From contig LS997565.1 of the NCBI GenBank assembly GCA_000469685.2, positions 45,351,810 to 45,415,809 of the forward strand: DNA of 64,000 nucleotides, written 5' to 3'. Below are positions 36,781 through 48,750 of the stretch, one piece after another; the first letter of the stretch is position 1, and every line of letters starts with the position of its first letter. Source of the stretch: Haemonchus contortus. Its lineage: Eukaryota; Nematoda; Chromadorea; Rhabditida; Trichostrongylidae. Both the position numbers and the translations under genes were made by a program. The notes under the pieces are model-generated. The model was given only the letters and a program-made list of their open reading frames with translations. It was not told the origin of the DNA and did no database searches.

Positions 36781-39700
36781 ATGATATCCCTTTCTAGAAA
36801 GCGGCTACATCACTTAATTGCCGTGCCTCTACGTCAAGTGGGTCCGTTTTTTGTCGATAATAGTTCTATATCTTTCTTTCGATGCTGTTGAACTCAAAAT
36901 TAATCTATTACTTTCCAAGAAGTCAACTTTAGGTCATTCGGTAATATTTTGAATGAAGGAAAAGTCACTGCCCAGCCTCATTTGCTACTATAAAACGATC
37001 TGTTTAAGTAGTCAAGGAAACTTTTGGTCTCGGCCTAAGGTTTGAGTGACTGACCTAACTGACATCTTATGCTTAAGTGTGAGCTACTGAGGCGGCCAGG
37101 TGCCTCTATCTACCTCACACCCTAGCTGATTACTTTAGTGTACCACCTGGAATAACGTTTTCCCCAGAGAGCCAAAGTACCAAAAGGTACGATTAATATT
37201 GGAAGGGAAAAATCCAAACCGTAACAAGCTGACCAGAGAATGGTACTTTTCATATGGGGCCTGTGCCCTACCTAAGGCTGGCAAGATGTTGCGTCATCCT
37301 GAATCAGGTTTAGGTTTTGTCAAAGAAGTGATGGGCTTTTCAAATGCTCTAACATGTATTTGCTGAATTCAATACTTTTTCTGCCTTAACTGTAACCTCT
37401 ATGATTAATTTTGTAGCTTTCACTCCAGATATTTTATCGACGGTATGCATCTAGAAGAAGCATATTTGATTCGGAAAACGGTCTGTACTCAGTACCGGTT
37501 CGCTTCAAAAATGGCAAAGGTGATATCATCGCATTGGACGTAGTCTATCAAGTTCGTACCACCTAATTTTTGAGTTATTATATCACTGATTCCTACATTA
37601 AATAGAGCCACTTTAGGATACGATGCCTGAAGGTGGAGAGAAGGCAGTTCTATTCGGTATTCACGGTTCACCTGGTTCTCATGCTGACTTCAAGTACCTT
37701 GCTCCAGAGTTGAAAAGAAACGGTGTTCGTATGGTGGTACCAAACTTTCCAGGACAAGGATACACCCCTGGTGAGTTCGTGCTCATCAACGTTTTGTTCC
37801 CAGACCTGATCCAGTACGAGCGGAAACCTTTTTCAATCTCGTCCACTTGTCCAGTGTATAGCGTTGACCCTTTCAGACTAGTCTCCAAAAACGTCTTCCC
37901 TCCGATCATTTCGCTTCCTACTCGGCTTCATTTTTTTTTTCAATTAAAGTAACGAAGGAATATTGCAAAGCATAACGGCTGCTTTCGAGAAGCAACTCTC
38001 AAATGCTCTCAACAGCAGGTTGCCACAGAGCTTGCTTCCACAGCTGGGTGTACTAGGGCGGAGTAACGAGCTACCGGTATAGAAGATCCATTTCCATCTA
38101 TTCTGTTGGAAAGGAATTTTTACGCAAAAAGTCGCGGAGTGGTTCTCCTTCCTCGACGACGAAGCCACCCTCTAGATTACTAGATGACGCCGATGGAGGT
38201 CATTGTTTCCTTTGCCTGAAGATGAATAAAATTTGTTTTGGCGTTCCCTCATGGAACTGGTTAGAAGTTGGTTACTGCTTCGGTCCTCCACGATCCTATG
38301 GCTATAAACATCAGGCTATGTATTCGTAGATAGCAGATCCTGAATGAAAAGGGTTGAATGCCTTGGGTGGAGCTTACTTCGTAAGCCTGCTGTATGCTTA
38401 ACTCTCTCACTGCTTCAATTCCAGCTTTATTGGGGAACATTGCAGCAGAGGAATTGTATTCAGGTGATCGGCGACTCTCCTTCGAGAATGATGAACGAAA
38501 TGAATTTGCTCAAGCAGTTTTGGACAGCGTAGACAACTTCGAATCACCTCGGCTCTACTTCATTGGCCACTCCCGAGGTGGAGAAAATGCGTTACAAATG
38601 GCAACATCACCCTTGAACATTGTAAGGTTAAAGATTCATTATGATTTTTTCACTAGCCATTCAAATCCAATGGCAATGTTCAGAAAAACGTTCATGGAGT
38701 GATTATGCTCAATGCGGCGGGTCTCCGAATACATCGAGGTATTGAGCCTTTTTGGAAGATCAGCATAACTCTACGATTGTTAGACCTCCGTGTATTAAAC
38801 TTCTTTCTTCACCCATTTCTATATATTGGTGAGTGCTTAGATTTTTTATGGTCATAAAATATTTAATTGCTATAATGGCAGCAACTGGGACATTTTAAAA
38901 GAACGAGCGAGGTTGAAAAAATTAGGGACCATTTCAGTGTACAACTATGCACTCGGTCTTCGAGTACCGTCGGGTTCAGCTGCTGAAGCGGCACTTCGCT
39001 CAATGCGCACATTTGCTCTCAGTCGCATAATGCCATGTCTAGATGCCATAAATCAAAATAATCAGGTAGCATTTGATTTTTTTTGACGGTAGACCACTTC
39101 AGGAACTGGTTTCTCATTAGGGACAGTAATAACGAAAGTAGTAATGAATGGTGTCTGTCTGCACCAGGCGTGGGACGTAGCCTAATTTGTTGCTGAATGT
39201 GAATGTGACGAGTTGTGGAACACCCTAACCAACAAGGCCACAGCTCTGCCCCTTGCTGCTACCGTAGTATGCTAACATACAGATAAATAAGCGAGTAGGG
39301 TGCTTGCCACAAGGCTTCCTCAGAGTCGACGAACTGAGCTAGTTGTGATCACTCCGGATCAGTTGTGGATTCAGCTCCTTCGACGCAGTGGCCTCAACTC
39401 ATCAAGAGAAAAGGAGGAGAAAGGGAACGGGGGAACCGAGGAACTTCTCGCGCAGGTGGAGTTAAATTCAGTGGAGGAAACGCATACTTTCTTCTGGAAG
39501 AATAAATATGATTCCATCAATCCCAAGAAGCCTTACCATTGCTGACCTAGTAAGCGATGAAATGTCCCTTACACCACCGTATTATAAATTACCCCGCTTA
39601 CTGAGGATTGAACAAAATGGTATCATGAAGACTTGTCGAAAGATGGCTCTTCTTCACAGGTTCGATTTCTGCATGCGTATTCTGGCAGCGATTTCTTGAT

Positions 39701-40587
39701 AGAGGCCGAAGTCAGTAAAGAACTTGCATCAAAACTGGAGAGACGAATCGAATTGGTAGGTGACTCTTCCCAGTACTTCATAGTATTAAGCTCTATTTTG
39801 CACTGCTTTCACAGTTTTCCAAGCTACGGTAGGAGAATAATGACACATAGTGACGGATAGTACAGAAGGCACGTACAGCTCCTAAATATGTTGAATCCTT
39901 TACACCCAGCCTTATCCGGGATGGTAATTTGTAGCCAGCCAGAGTGTTCAGCTTATATCTACTTCAGTTCTCCTTGCAGGTATCGACGAAAGTAACTAGC
40001 GAGGAGAAGACAGGGCGAAGACCCAGTTGAAGCTTTGCATATTACGGTTGGGCGGTAATCCGGTAGGCTTAACTGCTTATGCATACCATGCAGTTGTAAA
40101 TGAGATCACTAAAAAGCTACAGTAAATAAGGGAGAAGGTGGACAGTGTCACAGTTATGTTGATAAGTATTTTATAAGGGGTAAGAGGTCAATGGGAAAGT
40201 GTCTCCCAGGTTGAGGATGGGCGTGGTGTAATGGCAAGTAGCGCACTATTACACACGCATCGTCCGAGGATCGAATCCGTGTCGATAGCTGCTTAGGAAA
40301 CCATGTTTCCGTTGACGGACCAGTTAACTGGACTGAACGCCTGGGAGGAAAGAAGCATATACCAATTACTAAGCCGTTAACGCAAAAAATAGAATCGTTT
40401 CACGAAAAATTATTCTCTCCAGGAATGTTCTGTTCCGGATAGCGAAGAGATCACAAGAGCCACTATAAGAGCTTTCTCAAGGGGCTATCAGACGGTGTCT
40501 GTCAACTTTGTGAAAGAAGGTCATTTTCTGCAGAAATTTCGTGCCAAGTATCTTGTCGATGTGATACTCACCCTCATTCGAATGTGA
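36781..40587 (+). CDS. DUF1057-type alpha/beta hydrolase (one junction out of frame)
   Basis: Exons: 36781-36837, 37417-37551, 37617-37770, 38425-38621, 38684-38828, 38882-39065, 39660-39755 and 40423-40587; about 377 residues. Alpha/beta-hydrolase signs are the oxyanion motif HGSPG (about residue 80), the nucleophile elbow GHSRGG with serine near 165, AYSGSDFLIE carrying the probable acid, and VKEGHFLQKF with the probable catalytic histidine. The layout fits the nematode family once catalogued as DUF1057; substrates are unknown. All joins keep phase except exon 5 to exon 6: the donor at 38828 leaves phase 1 but exon 6 needs phase 2, so one base is missing. This is either a misplaced splice site, a sequence error or a disabling indel. 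The start is the ATG 33 bases after an acceptor. A SINE lies in the last intron. Confidence 0.82.
40219..40370 (+). repeat. tRNA-derived SINE copy in hydrolase intron
   Basis: This is the cleanest copy of the family: gggcgtggtgtaatggcaag (A-box region) and ggatcgaatccg (B-box) are about 45 bases apart, followed by a short body ending near 40370. It lies in the last intron of the hydrolase gene, in the same orientation. Confidence 0.7.
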
Positions 40588-42235
40588 TCTCTTTTTGTAT
40601 ATCGTCACATACGGAATCCATGGCAGTTTTAATTTTGTTATGTTGTTAAAATCATAAACTGGATAATCAAATAGTTGGTTTATCTTTCCGTTGTATCACA
40701 ATCCTTCAAAGAACTACCAAATTGTAATAATTGTTGAAGTACAGAGTAGCAATTCAGTGACCTGATATGGCGAGACCAAAATGGTTGTCACACTTTTAAC
40801 CTGCATATACCAAGATCTATGTAAAGGACGAGTATCGATTAAACGCGTGTGAAATCAATACTAATGCCAGAGCATGTTGGTGCATGAGGTGGAATGTAAA
40901 TACAGTCTGGAACTGAATAAGCAACCCCCATTTGAGTAATGTAAAAGAACGATTGCCAGTTTGTGGCCTATTACAATAAAACACTACCTACAACCTTATT
41001 TCCTATGGCATTATTGGTTGCTTTCTGACGGGAAAGTAAAACTTGTCACTTTTGGAACAGACTCCCTGTGTGAGAATTTGATACTTATATCTCTTCATTA
41101 CAACAATATATACATTTTGATATGTTAATTATGGCTAGCAAACGACGATATATCAGCATCGGTACCAGGTTGAAAAGAAAAGGCTGAGGTAATCTCAAGA
41201 ACACCAGAACACAAAACGCTCGGACTGCTTTCATACTCGGCGAACAGGCTGCCGGTGCTGCTTGGCAGCATGATGACCGGCGCCTAATAGTCTGCATAGT
41301 TTGAATGGGACGTTTAACGCGAAGTCGACAATAAGATCAAGTGCGGAAGACAGCGCTGAACAAGCAATAGCAACGCCCTACCTAGTATGGAAGCAGCATT
41401 CGAACAAAACAGCGCTACCACATAAAATTACATACAATGTCCTAATAACCCTAACATAAACGAATCCGCAAAACACATCACAGCACAAATGAACAGATCA
41501 AAAGGTCCACTATCACAAACTATGCAGTACCAAGGCACAGCAAGCATGAGTACATGAAGGAAAATGGTCAAATCGTACAGAAACCGTCACAAAGAATGAA
41601 CTACACAAATGGGCAGAATAACTCAAAAACATCTCACTATATAAGGAGAGAATCACACATGATAACCCCTTAACGAATACATTACACATTTCCCGAATGT
41701 CGATTTTTCAATAATGTGAAACATTGGTCACAGACTCTGGCTGGTTTCGAATTTGACGGCAGTTTAATCCTTCCTTCACTACATGACGCACAAAATATCG
41801 AACCACACATCCTAAAATTCATGAAAAATTGATGAGGTAACTATTAAAAGTAATGTGACCAACGGTTGGTGCTCGAACAATGGGTGGCCCTATTGTAGTG
41901 CTGACGTTGGATGTCGCCGCTCAGTTGCCTCGGACCGCAAAAGAATCCAGTTTTTAATGAAATTTCGAAAAAAGAACTAAGCATTTCTATTGTATGGAAT
42001 GTGAGTTACAGATTTGTGGACCGAATTCGGAGATTGACTTTTGAGACCGATAAGATCCCCTTTGATACGAAAGACGCATTCAACAGCAGCCAATAATGTG
42101 GTATAGCTTTTTCTTTCTCACTGATCGATTTTTACACCAAACAGTTTTGAACTGAAAAGGCATCGACCTACATATACGTGGCAAAGTAGGGAGTGCTGCC
42201 GAAGTGATTTGAATATTAACTGACTGAAAACAAAC
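40588..42235. other. Hydrolase 3' region and spacer; expected FYVE exon not found
   Basis: The missing second half of the RUFY-like FYVE domain should be encoded on the minus strand here, but I found no pair of CxxC motifs. The minus frame at 41085-41297 (70 codons) is unrelated. An AATAAA occurs near 40975, possibly for the hydrolase transcript. Nothing else is recognisable. Confidence 0.45.
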
Positions 42236-45200
42236 CTGCAGTGATGTTTGCGTTTCGATATCGAAAACTTCTCTGAGCATGCGCTACACTGCGTGACATC
42301 AGAGTCATTTGCCCAATGAGCATCAGAAAGTGGCAACAATTCCTCTGCAAGTTCCAACATACGAAGTTTCGACCTGAAAAAAATCGGTTTTCAAATCCGA
42401 GCTACAGCAGTTGATTCTTGTAAATGAGACGCACTCGCTCAAGTGACCTCCCAGCTCCTCTAGGGCTCGCTCCGATTGCTCGGCACGTTCAGCGACAGAT
42501 GCATACTTCTCGGACAGTTCCCGCATTTCCTAGAATTGTAGCAGATTATTCCGAGCCATGCTATCACGGAATTTTCGGTGGTCATGAAATGAGCGGGATC
42601 AAATTCCTTGAATCGACTGATCAAATACTAACTTCTTTCAAAAATGGCATTTCTTTCAATTCTTTTTCCAGCGAGTCAACTTTCCGTCGCAACACTAACA
42701 GTTCACTTTCAGCCTGAATACTTCCCATTATCTACTGTTTCTATGATAAACATGCCACGATCTTACTTGGGCTAAAGCGTTCTGCTTCTCCTGCAGTGTT
42801 CCAACCAATTCAGTGTGTTGACCGTATTTCTTCTCAAGTTCAGCTCGGATTGCTTCTACAAAAGGGGAAAGCTCGAAAAAAAACGATATAAAAAAGCATT
42901 TTTAAAAGTTGTGTTAGTATAAGTTAATATTCTTAGGAAAATGTTCCAATATATAAGATTTATCGGTACTCACGATCATTCTCATTCCTTTTCTTAACAT
43001 TCTCCTGCAGAACGGCATTTGACATTTCTAGCTTTGAGATGGTCTTCTTCAGAGATTCACTTTCCTTCAAAACAAACACTTGATCCCATGCCAAACATCT
43101 TTGTTATTGACCAAAATCAATTTCATTTTCTCCCAAAATAGACTAGATAGAACTTCATTCATTACAGTCCTTGAGATGATGCGATGTGGTGGGTTTCTGA
43201 AGGTGACCTTCCGTTCCCACTCAATGTGAGTTGAAAGAAAAGCAGAAGAAAAAACGTACAGAAAATAAGAATTTGGAAAATTCTGTAGATTTGTTGTTAT
43301 ACATCACCGTGTTAGAGCACATTTCACTCCCGATTACCTTTTTCCACAAGCATTAAAACGCAGTGCGCTTCGCAAATAAGGAATGCGATCAAGCATACCC
43401 AGCAGTGTTGTTCCAACTGGTGGCTTGACGTATTGCGCGATGGCAGCCCATGAGAAGTTTGGCAATCCACTGATAGAATTTGCTGTGCATGAAGGTATGA
43501 AATTCTGCCCAGTACAAGGAGCTAGCCATAAAGGCCTGTTGATGTACACAAAGTCTACAGCCACCACGAAAGTTCCCATTTCAGTGAACAGCCACCACGA
43601 AAATTTCCATTTCAGTGAACAGCAAAAGCTAAAAATAAGATATCTTCACCTCCATGTACTGCTCCCGAATCTTTGATAGGTCCCTTTCCAGTTTCCGCCA
43701 TTTCTCATCAGCTAGCTTCAGCTTATCATATAAGTCAGTATTGATCTTCTTCGTATCAATGAGCTGCTGTTGAACGATTCTTAGGGAGTCCTCCCTTTCT
43801 ATTATCTAAAGTAGAACTATGTCTACAGCATGCAAGGCCAAGAATACATGAGAAACTTGCCTGCCCGAGCAGCCGTTCTCTTTCCTCTTCCCATTCTTTT
43901 TCCATGCTTCCGGACGGTTTGCTAGCTTCAGCAATATCAATATTTTTAAAGGAGACCAGCTACAAATACTGAATAGAATAACAGCCAGTAATTCAGTAAG
44001 AAAAATCAAAACTTAAACATGACGTATAAATAATTTCACAACAACTTCCTGGTAATCGAAATATTACAATATTTGTTAGAAAAAGAGCACGCCCTGATTG
44101 ATTTCAAGCCTCACCTCTTTCTCCATGGTGACAGCGTTTGTTTCATGTTCATTTTCCAGAGCACTGAGCTTCTTTTTGAGATTATCCACATTACACCTTG
44201 AAAAATGAAGAGCTTTTAAAAGGCGAATAGTCAAGAATCGAAAACGTCAAAAAGCCTCACTAGAATCCTCTCGTAAAAAAACTGGAGGAAATAACAAGTT
44301 ATTCCTAGCGTTCTCGGGAAAGGTTTAATGGTAAATGGTATATGTTACCCGCCTTATTTGAAGGAACGCCACAACTGAAAGGATGAAAGAACTATGGGCG
44401 ATGGGCGCCACTCCGTTTTAGGATTTCAAAGAACTATGGTCATTTGCCCAGATGAAATGGAAAGTATGGATTACCTGAGCATGACTCAACCCAAATTTTT
44501 GCCCGCTAGCTGTTCCTATGAAAGCAGAGTCACCCGCCTTTGTTGAAGCCCAGCGGAGTTGCAAGGTTACAAGGTGAAGAAAAAGAAAAAAATAACTTTC
44601 ACTGAACATTCTAGAATTTGTATAGCCTCAATGTAACAATGAGTAGAGCGATAACTCAATTTTCAACGACAATCTTCACTGCACAGTAATGAAACACTCA
44701 CTGCAGTTGTCTATTTCTCTCTTCCAGATAATTGTTTTGATCCAACAGCATTTTCTTCTCTTTACTCTGACTAGCAGTTCCATTTGCGGTAGCCATATCT
44801 TCCCCTTCAGTTGGTATCGTGGGTGTGCGTATATACAGGGATAAATCGACACTCAGCGGCTGTTCCTGTAAAGGAAAAATGATACAAAAGCAGCAAAAAA
44901 AAGATTAGCGTTCTCTTTTTCTCAATGAAGATCTCAGTCGGCATACCATGTGTACGGTGAAAATAATGAACACTCGTCATGATATGCTTTCTGCTCGATA
45001 AAAACTGAAAACTGGGGAGAATTCAAGTAAAGCTTCGCTAATTGGAACGTGCTTGAATTCTCCCTCCAGCTTTTGCAGTTGCCTCTAAGTGGCTAATAAA
45101 TTGTAAAAGCAGGAAGGAGAATTTAAACATAAAGAGAATTGAAGGGTAAGTATGGGATATATGACACACTGCCGTTCTAAAAGTGAGCTAAATCCATAAA

Positions 45201-46124
45201 GAAAGAGAAAGTGTGTGAACACGAGCAGTCAAAGAGGCTCAAAGTTTTGTTGCACCTGGAGATGGTCGTGTTCTAGCACAAGATTGCAGTCTACCACAGA
45301 TAAACCAAGTAGAGCCCCAGTAAGCTGCACGATTTCTTCTTGCCGCAACAGCGCCCAGTCCTCGTAGAACACCCTGAGTAGAACATTTCGGCAAAAGATT
45401 CAAAAATGGAAAATAACAACTTACTTTAGAAGTGGAGAGTTAGATATGACAGTGAAGAAGTCAAAAATCTTTTTCTGCATCATGGCAAGACGAAGGAACG
45501 CTCGCAATCGAGCTATGGGTGTCCTGAAACAATTAAAATCATCGGAAAGTGATAAATGATGTATACAAGTAGTAGTCTTCACAAAAACTAAACAAGCGGA
45601 CACGCTCCACATAATTTAGAATTCGCCACACTCCCTGCTGATTCTTGTAAGAGGACTTTTACGGATGCCATGAGAACCACTGACATGAGAACTTACAAAA
45701 GGGACTCGATTTGATCGACACAAGTAGCAGTCTCTAGCATAGCCGCATCTGTTCTCGCTATTTTAACGATTGTAGCCCACATTTCAGCATCAGGGCTTTT
45801 CATAACAATCAACGATTTCTGCCCTGGAATACGTCGTCATCAATAATTTGTGGAGAATTAAAAGGATTAATCATTTTCACAACTCAGTACCTGGAGCCTT
45901 GAATCCATGCCAAAGTACTTTTTCAAGCATCATTAGCAAGTCACTGATTTGTTGTGTGTCACATTCGAGTATTCGATTGTTGTCAGCCATAGTTTGTTCC
46001 AAGAACGCCCGCAACACAATTCTTGTTATTGTCAATAGATTGGTCCGCTCATTTTCTGAAAAAAAAAGGCCATTGAAATATTCGCATTCAGGATAATGTG
46101 AATTGAATGCTTGCCTTCACTCAT
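42236..46124 (-). CDS. RUFY-like RUN/coiled-coil/FYVE protein, C-terminus incomplete
   Basis: Fourteen exons, 5' to 3': 46115-46124, 45891-46055, 45697-45823, 45425-45523, 45256-45373, 44702-44865, 44115-44196, 43861-43959, 43650-43805, 42974-43064, 42767-42855, 42633-42713, 42435-42529 and 42236-42373, all phase-consistent, about 504 residues. The N-terminal RUN domain (about 4-200) has ENERTNLLTITR, QKSLIVMKSPDAEMW, LRLAMMQKKIFDF, VFYEDWALLRQEE and GALLGLSVVDCNLVLE, in the order seen in RUFY1/2. Residues about 210-455 are charged coiled coil. A FYVE zinc finger begins WANDSD (479), CSAC (488-491), KRKHHC (499-504), then the frame reaches a donor and the rest is not found. RUFY proteins bind small GTPases and endosomal phosphatidylinositol 3-phosphate. 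Two introns appear to use GC donors (after 43861 and after the 10-base first exon). The first exon is the least certain. Confidence 0.87.
43558..43619. repeat. Two 31-bp direct repeats in a RUFY-like intron
   Basis: cagccaccacgaaagttccc and the following bases (43558-43588) are repeated at once with two changes at 43589-43619. This is a simple local duplication. Confidence 0.85.
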
Positions 46125-46815
46125 GAGAATTCCTTGAAAAGAATATTCGATATAGCCAAATTCTGGAGAGCACATGTTTTTCATTGGCTTACCTCCATTC
46201 TTGACTATGAGAAACTTCCCATCGAAAACCCTTCATCTCCTTTCCAAGCGATTTTTCAAGAGAATTTTTCAGCAATACAAGATCACAACATCGGTCCATC
46301 ACTTCTTCTCGAAGGAAACTAGTTTTTGTTTTGTTTGGATCACGAACTTCAGCAGAAGTGGAAAACATCGAGGAGTGGAGTCTAGGCTTGGGAGCATGAA
46401 AACTCCCTCAGGTGATTATTAGCATTAACTATGAGTTGATATGCTTGCTCTCAGTCTATCTATCTCACTTTTTTCACCTTTTTTGGGGGGGAAATACGCC
46501 TGCAGTGAATGTGTTTGAAGCACAAACCCTTGGTTAGTCGATATGCAGAGCCAGCGCACATCATTTCTCTACCCATTCACCTGAACAGACCAAGCATTTG
46601 GGGTAAAAAATCTCTTTCTCCGTGACAGCACGACGGAACGGCTCGGTTGCGGGAACGCCTCAAATGCGCAACGGAGTTGACTGTATCGCGACCGCGTGCG
46701 GAGTATACATGTACTACGCCTGCCCTATGCCGATCAATAATTACATATGAGGAACCGCATATTTTGATTGGTTGATTGTGCTATGGAAAAGGCCCAGAAT
46801 ATTTAAATTAACAGA

Positions 46816-47031
46816 ATGGCATCAAAAACTCCCCAACACCTACCCGAATTGAAAAAGTATGTACCGGAGAAGAAAGAAACGCTGGCAGTACGTATAACCA
46901 ATAAAAGATACCTCGATGGATCTTCTGTGACCGATTCAATCGTTGACCATCGTCGGAAAATGCGGACACTAGGGAGAATCCCGACGACGAAAACATGGTT
47001 CAAGTTTCTGATTCCAGGTTTCCTTAAATGA
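46816..47031 (+). CDS. Hypothetical small basic protein or first exon
   Basis: The ATG is two bases after attaacag, an acceptor-like string suitable for trans-splicing. The 71 codons give a basic, hydrophilic peptide (MASKTPQHLPELKKYVPEKK, later DHRRKMRTLGRIPTTKTW). A possible donor (attccag followed by gtttcc at 47020) would end the exon before the stop, but no following exon was found; repeats begin soon after. No family is recognised. The codon flow looks more coding-like than the surrounding chance frames. Confidence 0.35.
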   Translation: MASKTPQHLPELKKYVPEKKETLAVRITNKRYLDGSSVTDSIVDHRRKMRTLGRIPTTKTWFKFLIPGFLK

Positions 47032-47557
47032 CCTTTCTTAGGAGTCGACTGATGTTCTGCTATTCCAAACGAGTAAAATATAACAAGAATTATGAAGGAA
47101 GCAATCTCAAAAAAAGAGTTTTAGATAGGATTAACTAAAAAGCGGCCACTGCCACTAAAGGCGAACGCACCGCTCCGCAGGAACACGGCGCCCCAGTGCG
47201 AACCGGTTCGCCCCGTGGAGCCAGGCGTTCCATGTTTTGGGTACGGGCGGGGTTCTTATGAATGTTCGATTTTCTCGACACTGTGTGAAGTGTCTCATAG
47301 ATGTAGGCGCAATGTAGAATGGATAGGGAGAGTACCCGAGATCGGGATCCATGGCCATATCGGTTGGGGTGCTAGACGTTCGGGTTGTAGTACCATCACA
47401 ATGTATGCCAAATTTAAGCTCCTAAACAGATTGAACTTGCGTACTTCCGTCACAAGGACAGTGAGGTGGCTTTAGGTTTAGTGGGGCTGGCTCTCCAGTT
47501 TTTTTCCCTGGCAATTTCGAAGGATGCAAAATAAGTACCGCTTTCGTTCCAATCTTC

Positions 47558-48005
47558 GGTACTATTCTACTATTACACCCCCAAAACCTCAAAATTTTAA
47601 TTTTCGTTGAAACTTCATCTACAGAGGTAATCCGAGGCCCTGATAACGAATATGACCTTCATTTTTGGCGTTGGCAGCATTTGACGCCAATTGGCGCCAA
47701 TTTGGCGCCAAGGGTGTTTTCACCAAATTTGCTGAAAACTTGCGTTTAGGGGTTATTTGAGGTCCTGATAACGAATATAACATTCACTTTTGGCGCTGGC
47801 GCCATTTGAATCCAATTGGCGCCGATTTGGCGCCAAATTGGCGCCAATTGGAGTCAAATGGCGCCAGCGCCAAAAATTAAGGTCATATTCGTTTCCAGGG
47901 CATCGGATTACCCCTATGGGCGAAGTTTCATCGAAAATTAAAATTTTGAGTTTTTGGGGGTGTAACAGTAGAATAGTTCTGGGGGTGTAATAGTAGAATA
48001 GTACC
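47558..48005. mobile_element. Foldback MITE with perfect 8-bp target duplication
   Basis: The ends ggtactattctactattaca and tgtaatagtagaatagtacc are inverted repeats, extended by ccccc(a)aaac...aaaattttaattttcg on both sides. The interior is nested palindrome built on ttggcgccaa units. Direct repeats caatcttc (47550-47557 and 48006-48013) abut the two tips exactly, an 8-base target-site duplication. Part of the right TIR is duplicated (aatagttctgggggtgtaat). Eight-base duplications occur in hAT, P and Merlin superfamilies; GG tips favour Merlin, but there is no transposase to prove it. Confidence 0.9.
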
Positions 48006-48740
48006 CAATCTTCTCACCCACCGTTTACTTCTCTCGCATTCTCTCCCTCCTTTCCGGAATTCAAAAATTCGGAAATGGAATTAACCTAGATGAATAATGT
48101 CAGTTAAGTTTAGCAGCACACAGAAATAGCCGTAAAGTTACGGTGACTGCGAGTAGTCTGTACTTACACTATCTCAAATTCGACCCGTTGCATTGGATGG
48201 TGACTGTTGGGGGGGCTTTCATATTTATCAGTTCGTTTCAATGATATCTGTTCTGTGAGATGCTAGCTGATAACTTTAAGATTTCTAGATTTCAACAACA
48301 TCAATCTTCATGAACGTCTTCCTTTGTTTATCTGCTTAATTTCCAAGGGCAATTTATCTCGTTGACGGTCACGAAGAGCTAGGCATGAGCTCTATGGTTG
48401 GTATAAACATTACTAGGCACCATTGAAGATGAAGAAGATGCTCTTTCATTTAACTAGTTTCGATTCTTTATACATTTGATTCATTTATTTTTAACTTCTC
48501 GAGCGTCGTGTAGTTCTGCCGAGACCATTGTGTTCAGTTGATGATTATTGAATTTATTTTATTGCTGAGCCTCCAGTCCACACCATTTTAATCCGGTACA
48601 GAGCTATCTGAAGATTGTTGTCCTAAGTTTAAGTACTCTAACTTTTGAACTATAAGTTGACATGTTGTGCGCTTAGAAGTTTGTAAACAATAAGCAGTAA
48701 GACAATAAACATTTTTCGATGAGAGAAAAAGATAGTTGTT

Positions 48741-48750
48741 GGATTTCTAG
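48741..48750 (+). promoter_or_regulatory. Spliced-leader acceptor abutting NDUFA5 start codon
   Basis: ggatttctag ends immediately before the ATG at 48751. An acceptor touching the start codon with no upstream coding exon is typical of trans-spliced nematode mRNAs. Confidence 0.6.

Noticed and set aside
40219..40290. tRNA gene
   Set aside because: A- and B-box-like strings are present, but acceptor and anticodon stems do not pair; the sequence belongs to a repeated SINE-like family.
43334..43676. Opposed frames of 81 and 97 codons within a RUFY-like intron
   Set aside because: No recognisable family; one contains the 31-bp tandem duplication, and neither fits the host gene's phase.
46197..46324. 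Minus-strand exon-like frame (MDRCCDLVLLKNSLEKSLGK) upstream of the RUFY-like gene
   Set aside because: It has a good GTAAGC donor, but its phase (2) does not join the RUN-domain exon, which needs phase 1; kept only as a possible alternative 5' exon.
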